Below, in pieces: positions 1-10,414 of a stretch of 64,000 bases of DNA. How positions within the stretch are numbered: the first letter of the stretch is position 1; every line of letters starts with the position of its first letter. Both the position numbers and the translations under genes were made by a program. The stretch is from Phyllostachys edulis (lineage: Eukaryota; Streptophyta; Magnoliopsida; Poales; Poaceae), in the NCBI GenBank assembly GCA_036346405.1, contig CM070567.1, positions 48,409,633 through 48,473,632 on the forward strand, read 5' to 3'. The notes beneath the pieces are model-generated. The model was not told the origin of the DNA, did not search any database, and saw only the letters and a list, made by a program, of their open reading frames with translations.

Positions 1-590
1 CCTTGGAAAACCAAAAATACTCTTCTAGTGAAACCACCTATTTTTGTGCAGAGCTGAAATTCAGACAGGAATCATGATTGAACTAAGCACACGATAGTTA
101 ATGCATAACTAAAGAATTATCCGAAGTAACAAGTCGTAATATATGAAAAACATAATAAATGGCATAAGACAAGGAAGAAAGTAATATAATGCGAGAGCTC
201 ACCTCCAATGGTAGGGTGGCAATCAAGGGAGCACATGCATCAGGTGTCACCTGCTTCTCTGTGGGAAGAAAGATCGTCTTAACCTTGTCCCAGTTCCCCT
301 CAATCCCAATACCTCCACATTCTGAGAAACGAATGGTGCAGCCAAGCATCTCTGACACAATTGAAAGTTAGTACTCTTGATCATGGGGCCAAAAAGGCTC
401 AACTATGAAGGCTGTAATTGGAGCCTTGCAGTAGCTCATCTCAACCTAAAAACACAAGCATATCTGAGATAGAATAGAGAATAGTTTTAATTATCAAGCT
501 CATGGAGGAGAAGCATGGAAAGATGTCGGTTCAGTAACTACCTCAACTCCCAACCGCTCCTTGACAAACTTGCGATTTGAGCAAGATCAC
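1..590 (-). pseudogene. ACLA: ATP-citrate lyase subunit A (ACLA) pseudogene fragment
   Basis: Three exon pieces on the minus strand match the N-terminal ATP-grasp half of plant ACLA, the cytosolic enzyme making acetyl-CoA from citrate. Piece 542-590 encodes a DLAQ...KERLGVE region. Piece 203-445 encodes VEMSYCKAPI...SIVSEMLG...SECGGIGIEGNWDKVKTI...LPTEKQVTPDACAPLIATLP. Piece 1-53 encodes a degraded KIGGFTRRVFLVFQ and runs off the window. Splice signals survive: GAG|GT at 542/541, TAG| before 445, GAG|GTGAGC at 203/202 and CAG| before 53. It therefore derives from genomic DNA, not a retrocopy. It is broken: TAA at 368-370 replaces the second Tyr of EYYLSIV, and a one-base loss near 575 shifts frame in LAQVRKFVK. 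The start codon region and all downstream exons are absent. Family identity is confident; the alternative of a working gene with sequencing errors is unlikely given two lesions. Confidence 0.85.
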
Positions 591-867
591 TCCTTGTAAA
601 AAGGAAAGTTAGATAACACCCTATGATTTCACATTCACCGCCTCAAGCTATAATTGGAACTTATGCCGATCATATGATTGATTAACACGTTTGAGGCACA
701 ACACAAAAATGCATCATAGTCCGCATCAAAACCTAAAAATGAGGTCCCTTGCAAATCATACGATTACCCAATCCGTTCCTCACTAAAATCACGTGAGCAT
801 CACCAAACCACATTGAGCGATCACATCCCCCGAACACCCACAAGGCCTCAGGCCAAAATCGCAACCC
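591..867. other. Unassigned spacer upstream of the ACLA fragment
   Basis: AT-leaning sequence with no open frame worth calling. The ACLA homology stops abruptly near 590 instead of reaching a 5' exon, which suggests a fragment boundary. Confidence 0.4.
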
Positions 868-2250
868 CTAATTCCTAATTCTCACCACAGCACATGCGTG
901 TGTTGGAATTTCTCTATCGAGCATCGACCAGGACCAGCCCACAACCGCGCCACAGGGACAAAAAGGAGTAAAAAAAGGAGCCACCTTTGAGGCTTCGGCA
1001 TCACTGCTCGCTTCCGCTTCGGCGGGGAGCTCCACCGGCGACCACCTCACCGACACCTCAACGACCTCGAGTCGTCCAAATACCAAGCTTCCCAGAAGGA
1101 CAACTCCTATGACCCAAAACCAAAAGCCCAAAACGAAAAACACATCGAATCAAGGCCAAAACCAAAAGCCCAAAACGAAACAACACATCGAATTTATTCG
1201 CCCAAACCGCATAAGGAGCGCCTTGAAGCAGCGCAGAAGCACGCACAGCTTGATCGGAGGCGGCGGCGCGCTCACTGGAAGATCCCTCCGCCATGGGAGA
1301 GGCGGACTTTCATGAGGCGTCGAGGCGGATCGGCGGTTCTTGCCCTCCGATCTTGTGGCGACGATGGTCCTGCCGACCGTGGCGCTCTCGAAGGCCATGT
1401 GGGTGACGGGACGACCGCACGACGATCTTGGGGTCGCCATGACGCCTTGTGTGATCGCGCTTTCCCGATCTTGCCTCCCTCGCCCAACGCCGCGCCGCCT
1501 CCGGCATCCCAGCGATCCCGATCTCTCTTTCTCTCTGCATTGGTGGCGAAGGAAAAGCGAGGGAAGGAAGGGGAAGGGGAAGGGAAGGAGAGGGGCGAGA
1601 GGGAAGTCTTGAGCTCGTGGAAGGAAGGAGGAGGAGCTCGTGGAGAAGAGGAAGGCGAGGCGAGGACGAGCCAATGAGCAAACCGTGGCGGCCGAGTCAG
1701 CTGGAGGCGAGCTGGGGCAGCGAGGCATCTTGTAGCCAGGCGCAAGCTACACGAGCTGAAGCCCGGAGGCGCCTTGAGCCAAAGAAAGGTGCGGCCGGAG
1801 GAACAAAGTATAAAGGAGGCGAAGCTGGCGCGGAGGAGAGCGGCGGCAAGCAAGACAGAAGCCGAATGGGAAGCTATATGGCTCAAGAGTCAAGAGCTTC
1901 ATTCGGCCAGGGAGCAAAGCTCTAGGAAAAATGAAGGCATGAAGAAGATTGAGGAAGAAGGAACCGGGGCATAAAACCAAAAAGTGGCCAGCGTGAGGCC
2001 CTCTGCTGCGTGGCGCCAGAGAGGACTCAGCGTGGCGGCCGATCGGACGGACGACGCTGCGCGGCACGGCATCGTGTGGGTGACGAGAGAAGCCGTCGAC
2101 TGAAAATCGGACGGACGCAGACGGCGCAAGCTGAGATCCGACGGACAGCCAAAAAAAGTCGACGTGTCCAGCCCCTCCTGCGCCCCTCCCGGCCTCCTTT
2201 CATACCTTTAGGATTGCTGCAAGAAACAATTTCTTTGGAGTGTTAGCTCC
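868..2250. other. GC-rich unassigned block
   Basis: Composition jumps to GC- and purine-rich sequence between about 1020 and 2180, with overlapping open frames on both strands encoding Arg/Pro/Ser-rich low-complexity protein. That is what unconstrained GC-rich DNA produces, so I call no CDS. An 18-base match (1736-1753) to the interior of the TIR element at 39087-40302 suggests a shared transposon or captured source. I did not find terminal inverted repeats around it. Confidence 0.4.
1113..1193. repeat. Two-copy tandem repeat, 43-bp period
   Basis: An A-rich unit beginning CCAAAACCAAAAGCCCAAAA and ending ACACATCGAAT occurs at 1113-1150 and again at 1156-1193 with nearly the same sequence. 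Confidence 0.8.
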
Positions 2251-2762
2251 ACTCCTAACGTCCCTGCTAGCTACTGCTCCTTTCCTCCAGCATAGAGGCA
2301 GGTGAATATGCCCACGTAGAAGCCCACATGGGAAACCTGTGAGGCCCACCTACCCATTGGAAAAAAATGGCGTCCACACTGCAAACCGGCCCATTAAAAT
2401 GTACATCTACAGTACTACCAGACAGACATTCCAAAGAAATTGGGATACCAGCATGTGCACTGAACTTGCCAAACTTCACTGAAATGTGTACATGCAACGT
2501 ACAAAATGGCTATAAATCCACGCAGCTAAGAGAAAACAAAAGGGAACAACAATTTCATCTCCTGAAAAGCACAACACAGGGGGGACTATTTCCCCAGTCT
2601 GTTGAAATACTAAATTACAAATAGTGTCACAGGCACATCCTTTGCATTTTCCAAGATGATTGTTTGCACGGATGACAACTAGAATAAAAAGGCATAAATC
2701 GCATACCAGCTCTCCGTGCTTGATAAAAAGGAGTCATCAGAGTCGAATCAGAAGTCGAAGGG
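2251..2762. other. Spacer with possible 3' exon remnant of the POWERDRESS-like pseudogene
   Basis: No strong coding signal. On the minus strand 2700-2770 reads into a possible splice donor (AG|GTATGCG near 2705), consistent with a degraded exon of the POWERDRESS-like copy just to the right. I could not align it to the family with confidence. Confidence 0.3.
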
Positions 2763-3046
2763 AAACCACCACACATTTCATTTGTTTCATAAATGACTCT
2801 TATCCGTGCAGTCCTGCTGCACATCAGTAGAAGAAGCTTACCTTTCATGCATAGGCAATTCACCATTGCTCCATTTGTCAGGGGGAGTATGACATCCCAA
2901 ATGAATTTTGAGTCAGGACAGGAAGGAAAACCAGCACACATTTCATTTGTTTCACAAATGTCTCTTATCCCTGCAGTCCTGCACATCAGTAGAAGGTTAC
3001 CTTTCATGCATAGGACATTGACCATTGTTCCCTTTGTCAGGAATAT
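2763..3046 (-). repeat. Duplicated exon/intron segment of the POWERDRESS-like pseudogene (copies 1 and 2)
   Basis: Two head-to-tail copies, 2763-2926 and 2928-3046, each contain CACATTTCATTTGTTTC, an ATCC.TGCAGTCCTGC box, CTTTCATGCATAGG and CCATTG.TCC.TTTGTCAGG. A third copy lies at 6822-6940, on the other side of the copia element and continuous with the SANT-domain exon. On the minus strand the unit reads CPDS...GMSYS-like protein ending in ATGAAAGG, next to a GT donor in copies 1 and 2. The tandem duplication therefore preceded, or accompanied, the copia insertion. Confidence 0.75.
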
Positions 3047-3271
3047 TGTAAAAGTAAGCAATAGGTAGGATGTGATTTGGGAATCACGCACACACCAATT
3101 GGTTGGTGTTTCCTCTGTTTATATAGATTGTCGGATGATGAACAGTCATATGACAATATACATGCTGTTATGGTAACAACCAGAATAAACAGGAAAGTAT
3201 CTCCAAGGATAATCAGTTTACAAACATGAAGATAAGCTTCTATCTATACATATCTATTTCTATCTTTAACA
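3047..3271 (-). repeat. 3' LTR of the copia element
   Basis: In element orientation it starts TGTTAAAGATAGAAATAG at 3271 and ends TTACTTTTACA at 3047, with TG...CA ends. It follows a purine-rich tract (minus strand of 3272-3284, GATTGAGGGAGGC) that serves as the polypurine tract. Confidence 0.7.
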
Positions 3272-3284
3272 GCCTCCCTCAATC

Positions 3285-4790
3285 TCAACTCGGTGAAGTA
3301 AGATTCAGATTGCGTCGTAATCTAATGAATTGTGGTGTAGGAAGCGGTTTGGTAAATATGTGTACTGTTTGATCCTCTGAGGAGATGAATCGAATATCCA
3401 ATAGTTTGCGCGCCATCTTTTCTCTAACAAAATGAAAATCCACTTCTATGTGTTTCGTTCTTGCATGAAACACGGGATTTGCTAGAGATAGGTGGCTCCA
3501 AGATTGTCGCACCACAGGGACGGTGGCCTGGATTGAAACATTCCAAGCTCTGCAAGTAATGATTGTATCCATGATACTTTTGCCGTGGCATTAGCAAGGG
3601 ACTTGTATTCTGACCATGTACTTGAGCACGATACAGTCGCTTGTTTTCTAGAAACTCCATGACACCAGATTTCCTCCAAAGAAGACAGCAAAACCACCCG
3701 TTGAGCGCCTATCATGATCATCCGAGCAGCCGACCCAGTCTACATTTGAGAAGGCACTGACTAAGGTAGACGAAGACCTCCTAATAGCAAGTCCCATATT
3801 TGGAGTATCTTTTAGATACCCTAATATGTGTTTAACAGCTCCCCAGTGTAAGTCAGTCGGTGCCAGACTTTCAAACGAAATTTCTACTCGTGTCATCGTC
3901 AAATGCTGAAGGGCACCAACTGTAGTTCTGTATTTGGTTGCATCTTCGGCTGACAATGGAACTCCTGATACTTATCCAATTGTTCCGATGACGCCATGGG
4001 AGTAACCATAGACTTGTAGTGTGACATATTAGTACGCTTGAGAAGATCATCCACATACTTCTTCTGTGTCATCATAATCCCATCTTGAGTAGGTACTATT
4101 TCAATGCCAAGGAAATAGTGCAATCTACCAAGATCTTCCACTGCAAATTCATGCTGTAACTCCATGATCAATCTATCAGAAGCTTCCTAGGAAGAGCTTG
4201 TAATGATTAGGTCATCCACATACACGAGAATATATGTGATAATCTTATGATCCTTGAACACAAACAAAGAATTATCTGACCTTGATGACATAAAACCGAG
4301 TTCTTGCAGCTTGAGACTGAGCCTAGAGTACCATGCTCGGGGAGCCTGCTTCAATCCATATATTGCTTTATTCAGTTTGCAGATATAACTTGACCTGTTG
4401 GAGTCTGTAAACCCAGGTGGCTGCTTCATGTATACTTCTTCTAACATACTATGCAAAAATGCATTGGATACATCTGCTTGTCTTAAGTCCCATCCTCTTG
4501 AGACGACAATGGAAAGAACCAATCGAATTGTTGCAGGCTTTACAACTGGACTGAAAGTATCATCATAATCAATTCCATATCATTGTTTGAATCAACTAAA
4601 CAAGCTTTGTACCTTTCCAACGACCTATCTGCCTTCTTCTTGAGTTTATAAACCCATTTGCAGTCAATCAAAATTTTCCCTTGACCGACTGGTACCAATG
4701 TCCAAGTTTCATTCTTCATCATGGCACCATATTCTTCCTCCATGGCTTGCCTCCATTTTGCGTGTGCCATTGCTTTAGATAAAGATCAAT
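3285..4790 (-). pseudogene. Copia reverse transcriptase and RNase H, broken
   Basis: Minus-strand fragments in several frames give the copia RT-RNase H order. At 4540-4770: AKWRQAMEEEYGAM...TWTLVPVGQGK (RT entry). At 4187-4522: QADVSNAFLHSMLEEVYMKQ (first catalytic Asp region), AIYGLKQAPRAWY and the YVDD box in ILVYVDDLIITSSS. At 3899-4171: HYFLGIEI. At 3648-3956: the connection and RNase H. At 3285-3572: the HIFTKPLPTPQF tail that ends copia polyproteins. Frameshifts and stops separate these, so no protein is expected. The copia clade cannot be fixed without a tree. Confidence 0.85.
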
Positions 4791-4799
4791 GGACAAAAG

Positions 4800-6090
4800 A
4801 GTGCCCTAACAGCTGACAGAAAAAGGAGTACCGTCAGCTGTCTGAACAGAGATAGGAAAAATAGGAGGTCCTACTGAAGTGAGAGATGTGGAGTTCGGTG
4901 TCATGTGGAAAGAGGCACCAGAATCCAGGACCCAAGAAGTACCTGAAGGAAACATCTAAGCTAGACTAACAGAACCTGTTGAACTTTGAGAGAGTTGCTG
5001 AAGTAGAGCCTGACAGAATTGTTGAATAGAGTCACCTCGCTGAGAAGGTCCTGACGTGCTGGTCTGTCCTCCCATGAAGGAAGGGCCTCCCTGCCCCCCT
5101 TGGATCGTCCACCCCCACGCGCATTGTTCCGCCTTTTTTACACCGCACAACTCTGGTAGTCATGCCCAAAGTTCTTACAATAATTGCACTGAACCCCAGT
5201 TGGTGCAAACACGGGAGCGGAAACAGACACCTGAGGAGGGACTATAGTCGAAGCAGAAACCGTCGGCGTAGTCAAAGAAGAAGGGTAGCAAACGGTAGGA
5301 ACAAATGTCTTTGCTAACTCAGGCGATGCTCTCCTCGGCCGAAGCGTCGAAAGAGCCTCGGTGACTGTCGGTCGTGGTGAACGGCTCAACAATTGAGCCT
5401 TGACAGGGTCAAACTCTGGGCGAAGACGGCAGACGAAGTCATAAAGGCAAAGGCGATCACGATCCGCCTTCTGCACCTTATGGCACTCCTGGCAGAGCGG
5501 AGAAGACAGCTCATCCAACTGGCGCCTGAGACTGGCTAGGGCTCGAAAGAAGTTGTCGACGGAGGAGTCCTCCTAGCAAAACGTCTCCAGCTCACGCTGA
5601 AGCGAAAAGAACTAGGCATCGCTGCTCTGCTAGTATCGCTCGTGTAAGTAATCCTAGATCTAACGAGTGGAACACAGACCAACAACGACTGGCTGGATAG
5701 AGTCATCGACGCTGACCACCAGGATGGCTCGAACACAGGCCTCATCAGCACATCAGTGCCCAAAAGCGTCTATGGCATACTGAAAGGCCTCATCTGCTGC
5801 GTCAGCAACGGCGGCAACGACCTCTGCCTCCTTCTTGGCGGCCTTATCTTCTGTAGGAGCTGCAGAAGTAGGCTGTCTGGGAGGAGGCTGAACCGGCGAC
5901 GGCGAACAAGGTCGAGCACCAGTGATATGTCCCTAGAGGCGGAGACTATCGAGCGTGATCTCCATGAGTGAAGACCACAACCTGTAGTTCGTCCCATGAA
6001 ACTTTGTTCCCGAGAATGGGATCGCAGCTGATGGAACGAAAGCCATCGGTAGACGGTGCGGCGACCAAGGCAACGAAGTCTAATAGGCAA
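4800..6090 (-). pseudogene. Copia gag and protease, broken; integrase deleted
   Basis: The gag N-terminal half lies in mixed frames over 5536-6090. The 5138-5518 frame continues through CHKVQKADRDRLCLYDFVC and ends in a zinc knuckle CNYCKNFGHDYQSC (CX2CX4HX4C). Further along, 4800-4960 encodes the protease active site WVLDSGASFHMTP and then stops. Immediately after it, the frame at 4770 begins RT. The integrase coding region, which normally sits between these in copia, is gone. Confidence 0.8.
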
Positions 6091-6176
6091 CGAAGTCTAA
6101 TAGGCGGTACTGGATGGCACGGCGGTTAAATCAACGTTCTTTTTTTTCAAATTTTTTTGGGCCGAGCTGGCTCACG

Positions 6177-6690
6177 CTAAACCGGCCTGATTCGACTTCG
6201 GCTAGCTAATAGGCCTCTGAAGGAGGCCTTGAAAGTTAGGGTTCTGGCGGCGGCGGCGGCACATGGCCCGACCGGCATGGGCGGCGGCGGCGGCGGCCGG
6301 CCGGCGGCGGCGGCGAGGCGGCTGAAGCGATGCGGCAAGCATGCGAGCGCGGATCGCTTCTCGGCACTGGAAACAGCAACAAAGTCTTGTAGCGGCGTCG
6401 AGAGATGTAAGCCCGAAGCCACGGCGTAGCTCTTCTCGAGCTGAAGCGGCGTTCCTGCCGTGGCGGTGGCTCGAGCAATGGCAACCGGCCAGACGACAAT
6501 GGACAGCGTCGACTTAGGCGGCGGCGGTGAGAGGCAAGATCGAGCGGCGTTCCCTGCTTGGCGGCGGCTCGGCTCGAGCGGCCTCGAAGGCCGAGCAATG
6601 ACGCAACAAAGAATGGTGGCCGTCGCGGACGCTCTCCAATGGCGGCGTCTTAACAACGACAAAGAACGGATGTGAATGGAAAGAGCTAGG
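6177..6690. other. GC-rich leader of the copia element with a (GGC)n tract
   Basis: This lies between the PBS-like site and gag. It contains trinucleotide runs of GGC at about 6247-6320. The long open frames on both strands are Ala/Pro/Arg-rich and look like composition artefacts. Confidence 0.5.
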
Positions 6691-6821
6691 CCCTAGCTTT
6701 GATTCCATGTTATGAATATTGTGTGTATATTCAAGAGGCCTAATGGACAACATATATAGGGAGTACAATAGGGATATGCCATATATATATAAGGAAATAT
6801 AAAATGATTCATATTCTAACA
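6691..6821 (-). repeat. 5' LTR-like end (114 bp) and adjacent PBS-like site
   Basis: Element orientation starts TGTTAGAATATGAATC at 6821 and ends ATTCATAACA at 6708. It is followed directly by TGGAATCAAAGC (minus strand of 6696-6707), a two-mismatch version of the initiator-Met-type copia PBS TGGTATCAGAGC. The sequence does not resemble the 3' LTR at 3047-3271. Confidence 0.65.
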
Positions 6822-9248
6822 ATCCCTGCAATCCTGCACATCAATAGAAGAAGGTTGCCTTTCATGCATAGGAAATTCACCATTGTTCCCTTTGTCAGGT
6901 GGAGTATGACATCCCAAATGTTTCTGAGTCGGGACAGCTTCTCGTTACATTTCCGCCATTATTGTTTTGCCTGGTTTCCATTCTTCCTTGTTTCTGCCAC
7001 TGTTGATTCACCCAATACATAAAGTGCAGCAGCATTCCTCTCGCGATCGCACTTCCTTCCTGATGTTTCTAGGTATGAGCTAGAAGGTGAAAATTTTGAT
7101 TCTTTCATAGTACCCACACGTTTCTTTGCTTCAACAAAACTACCTGTCTTGTTGTTCTTGTAGTAATATTCAATGCAATCAGCTGTCTTTTTGTGGCTAA
7201 GAAAAGATGAGATCTTGGCAAAGTCCTTACCAAATGTGACAAGCATGTCCACAAAGACTTCCTTTTCTTGTTGACTCCATGGGTTAACCCTTGATCTTCC
7301 CACCTCAAAAGATGGTGGGTCTGCGATCAAACTATTCTTGTTGACAAACTTTCTAGACTCCCTCTCTTCCTTATCTATAATCATTGCAGGCATTCTTAAA
7401 CTACTTCTGTAAACCTTGATATGAGATTCTAAAAGTAGCTTGTTTAGAAGTTAGAACCTTTAGTACCTCTGCATTAGTCACCAAAGTGTCATCTGCATTT
7501 TATAAAGAAATAAAAATATAAGGGAAGATAAAAAATAACACCGGATGACAATATTTCATATATGCATGAGCATAGCTATGTGTGGTTTACACAGCAAGAA
7601 AATGGTGCCTACAATTAATATGACCTTAATTGTGCGTTAACCACACAAGTAGCTATGCTCATGTGTAAATTGTGTGTTAACCACACATAGCCATGCTCAT
7701 GAGTTAACACAGCAAGAGCATAGCTATGCATTTTCCACCAAATAATATGACCTTATATGCATTAAATCCTACAAATAAAGAGATATGTTGAGTAATGATC
7801 ATACAGGCACTTGTTATTGACAATAATATTGTAGCAATATACAGGATGCATGTTAATGTAATGATGGGACAATTAACAAGCAAAAGCCTTAGTATGAAAT
7901 ATCAAATATATCCCTTAGATGTATAGAACAATGCAAGTTTTTTTCTTTTGTTTCATGCAGCTGACAATAAATATGAAGAGGTAATTCTTTCCGCTGGGCT
8001 ATCACAATATTTCACTTAGCAGCATTAGTTGGAAAGTTGCTTGAGACACTATAGCATCTATTCACTCCAAAAAATGGCAAGTCACATTCATCTCAATCGA
8101 ATGACTAATTCGATAAAACCACCTTGAGTTGAATAACAAATTGAGATGGAACAATTATGCATTTTTCGTAATTAAATAATCTACAGCTATACAATCATCT
8201 ATTTGATATCAAACAGAAAAGGAGATCAGGACTAACCAGGCAACACAAAACGACATATAGATGAATGAATCCTCTGGAAACCAGAATGAGATTGGTGACT
8301 GCTTGTGTCTATAAGCTTATTCAGTTCTCTGGACCCTCTGTTGTTGGGAAGCAAGAGTTGGTGCTTCTTCCACAAGTGGTGAGATGTCATGAGATTGAGG
8401 GCTAAAAACCTTTCCTTGAATTTCAACCGCCACTTGCGCAAACCAATCTTTTCTTGAATTCTTTTGTCATTTTTCATCAGACTTGTGGCTTTAAACAATT
8501 CTGAGATATTAAATTGTGTTGAATTCGATGGCAACACCCTATAAAAATCTTGTGAAACACGCTTTGATGTTTTCCCATTACACTCCGTGATGTCAGATAT
8601 TAACTTAGAAATTGTCCCCTTTTGTGAATATGAAGGAACCAAACAGAAAGTGTGATCTACGCTTGCTTCAATGCAACTCATACCTTCAGTTCCAGATTTA
8701 GCTATTGCTAATTGTTCCAGAGGAGCATCTTTCTGCACTTTGCTTGATACAGCTTCATGAGAGCTCATTGGTAAAGTGCTTTGAGCCTGGCCACCCTTAC
8801 TGTTATTATTCAATAATTTTCCTTCACATGTCAAAGAAACAGCTATTACGTTTCCTGATTCCAAGTATGCAGGCGCACTGTGATCCTTCGCAGGAACGTC
8901 TGAAGATGCTACAGAATCTTTTGCCGCATCAGTAACAGAAAGCACAGATGCAGACTTGGCGTAAGAATCCAAAGACTTCATTTCACCTTCCATACGATCA
9001 ATTTCACACTCAGCTTGTTCTAATTCCTTTAAAATATTTTTCCTTCGACCGCAATATCTTTTTTATATCAACATGTCCAGTAGAAGTGGAGTCCCCTGAG
9101 TCACTATGCAAAGCCTTTAACGAGCTGACACATTTTACTCTGAAGTCATCCAATCTTGTGGCAAATTCATTATGCTTTGAATCAACCCCAAATAGAACAC
9201 CATCACCTAAGGTAAGTTTATGACTGCTAGACCTTGCACAATTAGTCC
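6822..9248 (-). pseudogene. PWR: POWERDRESS-like (NCoR-type SANT) gene, pseudogenised fragment
   Basis: Plant POWERDRESS proteins are nuclear SANT proteins that work with histone deacetylase HDA9. Exon 8237-9248 encodes a helical KELEQAECEIDRMEGEMKSL, then ELFKATSLMKNDKRIQEKIG and RKWRLKFKERFLALN, ending RIHSSICRF, all in family order. Exon 6959-7492 encodes SHIKVYRSSLRMPAMIIDKE, then the SANT motif VNPWSQQEKEVFVDMLVTFG, KTADCIEYYYKN and RERNAAALYVLGE. Splice signals: acceptor CAG before 9248, donor CTG|GTTAGT at 8237, acceptor CAG before 7492. Lesions: frameshifts near 9024 and near 7437, and a TAA just after the SANT exon around 6957. Copia separates it from duplicated segments at 2763-3046. 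The 5' exons are missing here; a candidate N-terminal piece sits at 40563-40895. Confidence 0.85.
7560..7740. repeat. Cluster of direct and inverted repeats in the pseudogene intron
   Basis: CATGAGCATAGCTATGTGTGG (7565 onward) recurs inverted as AACCACACAAGTAGCTATGC and again as AACCACACATAGCCATGCTC. AACACAGCAAGAGCATAGCT and AATATGACCTTA also repeat. The segment could fold into a long imperfect hairpin and resembles a small MITE or nested inverted repeat. I found no clear TSD. Confidence 0.6.
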
Positions 9249-10414
9249 CTGTTGGAAAAATTATGAAAAGAGTAATTAAAAATCTTAGCATAATCATAAG
9301 CGCACAAAATTTTTTGGAAGAAAGAATAAGTTCTCAACAAGATTGAAGCATTCCTAATTTCCTATAGATATGCGATAAGAGTAGGATACAAGTCCAACGA
9401 ACAAAAGAGAGAAGGGCATGCCAATTCAATCAACATATCAGTGAAACAATATTTTCTGATGTAGAGTGCTCTTGATGATAGAATGCTCAAGCGCAAATCA
9501 AAAGTGCTGACTTATTACTTCCAACAACTATACATCAACCAATGGGCTTGTTTTCCGACAAAGCCCATGAAATAATGTATGTAACATGCAGGATTATAAA
9601 GCTTACAATAACTGAGAAATGTCAGGGCAATCTCCAAAGTTCAGGTGCTCCAGCTTTTTGTTACAAAACAACAGATTTGATATTCTCAAAGTCCAGTGCA
9701 TTGAAATAATCAGGTCTGCGTATCTAACATGCAGGATTATAAAGCTTACAATAAGTCCAAAGTGCCCCAACCGATATTTTTCAGTCCGGTGAAGTCAATC
9801 AATCTAGCCTGCTAGTTGGAAAATGTTCCCAACCGGCAACCATGGTTCACACTTTCAAAAAAGGAGAACCACGCTGATTCTCTAACCCTCCCACTTCATT
9901 AGCCGTTTCGGGTTTTCCCCAGAAGGCCAGAACCGTGTGACTCAACCAGTAACCACAGCTCAGCCAAAATCAGCTGAAATCAGCTTGACTTGATCTTTGC
10001 TCAGACAAAATCAGTAATAAACTGACAGAATTCCACGTGACGCACCCAGATGGTTTGACTAGTTTCTAGGACTAACTATCTGGCTACCACCAACTTTCTA
10101 GACTTAATTCCTACCTGGTACCTTGAATATCATTAACCATTATATGTAGCAGGTAACACTGTGCAGAAAAAAAACGATAATTGAAACATATGTGACACAA
10201 AAGCAGCACATGCAATTATGTACATTTCCTCTTTACACACTTAGAAATTAGAATGGGTTTGATCACAACTAGAACTATTGCAATGGACTGCAGAAATTGA
10301 CCAAAGTCAAGAAGAAATACGCACAAAGAAAGATGGTAAAAATATCGGGAAAAAATAAGTTAAAAAAGATTAGTATTCTCATCTCAGCTGAATTATTCCT
10401 CCAGGGCTAGCTAA
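9249..10414. other. Intergenic region, no gene seen
   Basis: AT-rich with short open frames only. It contains an exact 30-bp direct repeat (TAACATGCAGGATTATAAAG and 10 more bases) at 9582-9611 and 9725-9754. It lies downstream of the GATA gene and upstream of the POWERDRESS-like exon, both on the minus strand. Confidence 0.5.

Larger units (their letters stand above)
3047..6821 (-). mobile_element. Ty1/copia LTR retrotransposon, internally deleted and possibly chimeric
   Basis: Minus-strand order is LTR-like end (6708-6821), degraded PBS, GC-rich leader, gag with CCHC knuckle, protease, deletion, reverse transcriptase, RNase H, polypurine tract, LTR (3047-3271). The gag-protease-then-RT order with integrase missing fits a deleted copia. 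All reading frames are broken. The two terminal LTR-like segments differ in length (114 and 225 bp) and do not match, and I see no 5-bp target duplication (AATAT on the left, ATCCC on the right). Recombination between two elements or replacement of one end is therefore likely. It splits the POWERDRESS-like pseudogene. Confidence 0.8.

Noticed and set aside
1150..1975. Long overlapping open frames on both strands
   Set aside because: GC-rich low-complexity sequence opens many frames at once; no domain, no splice logic, Arg/Pro/Ser composition.
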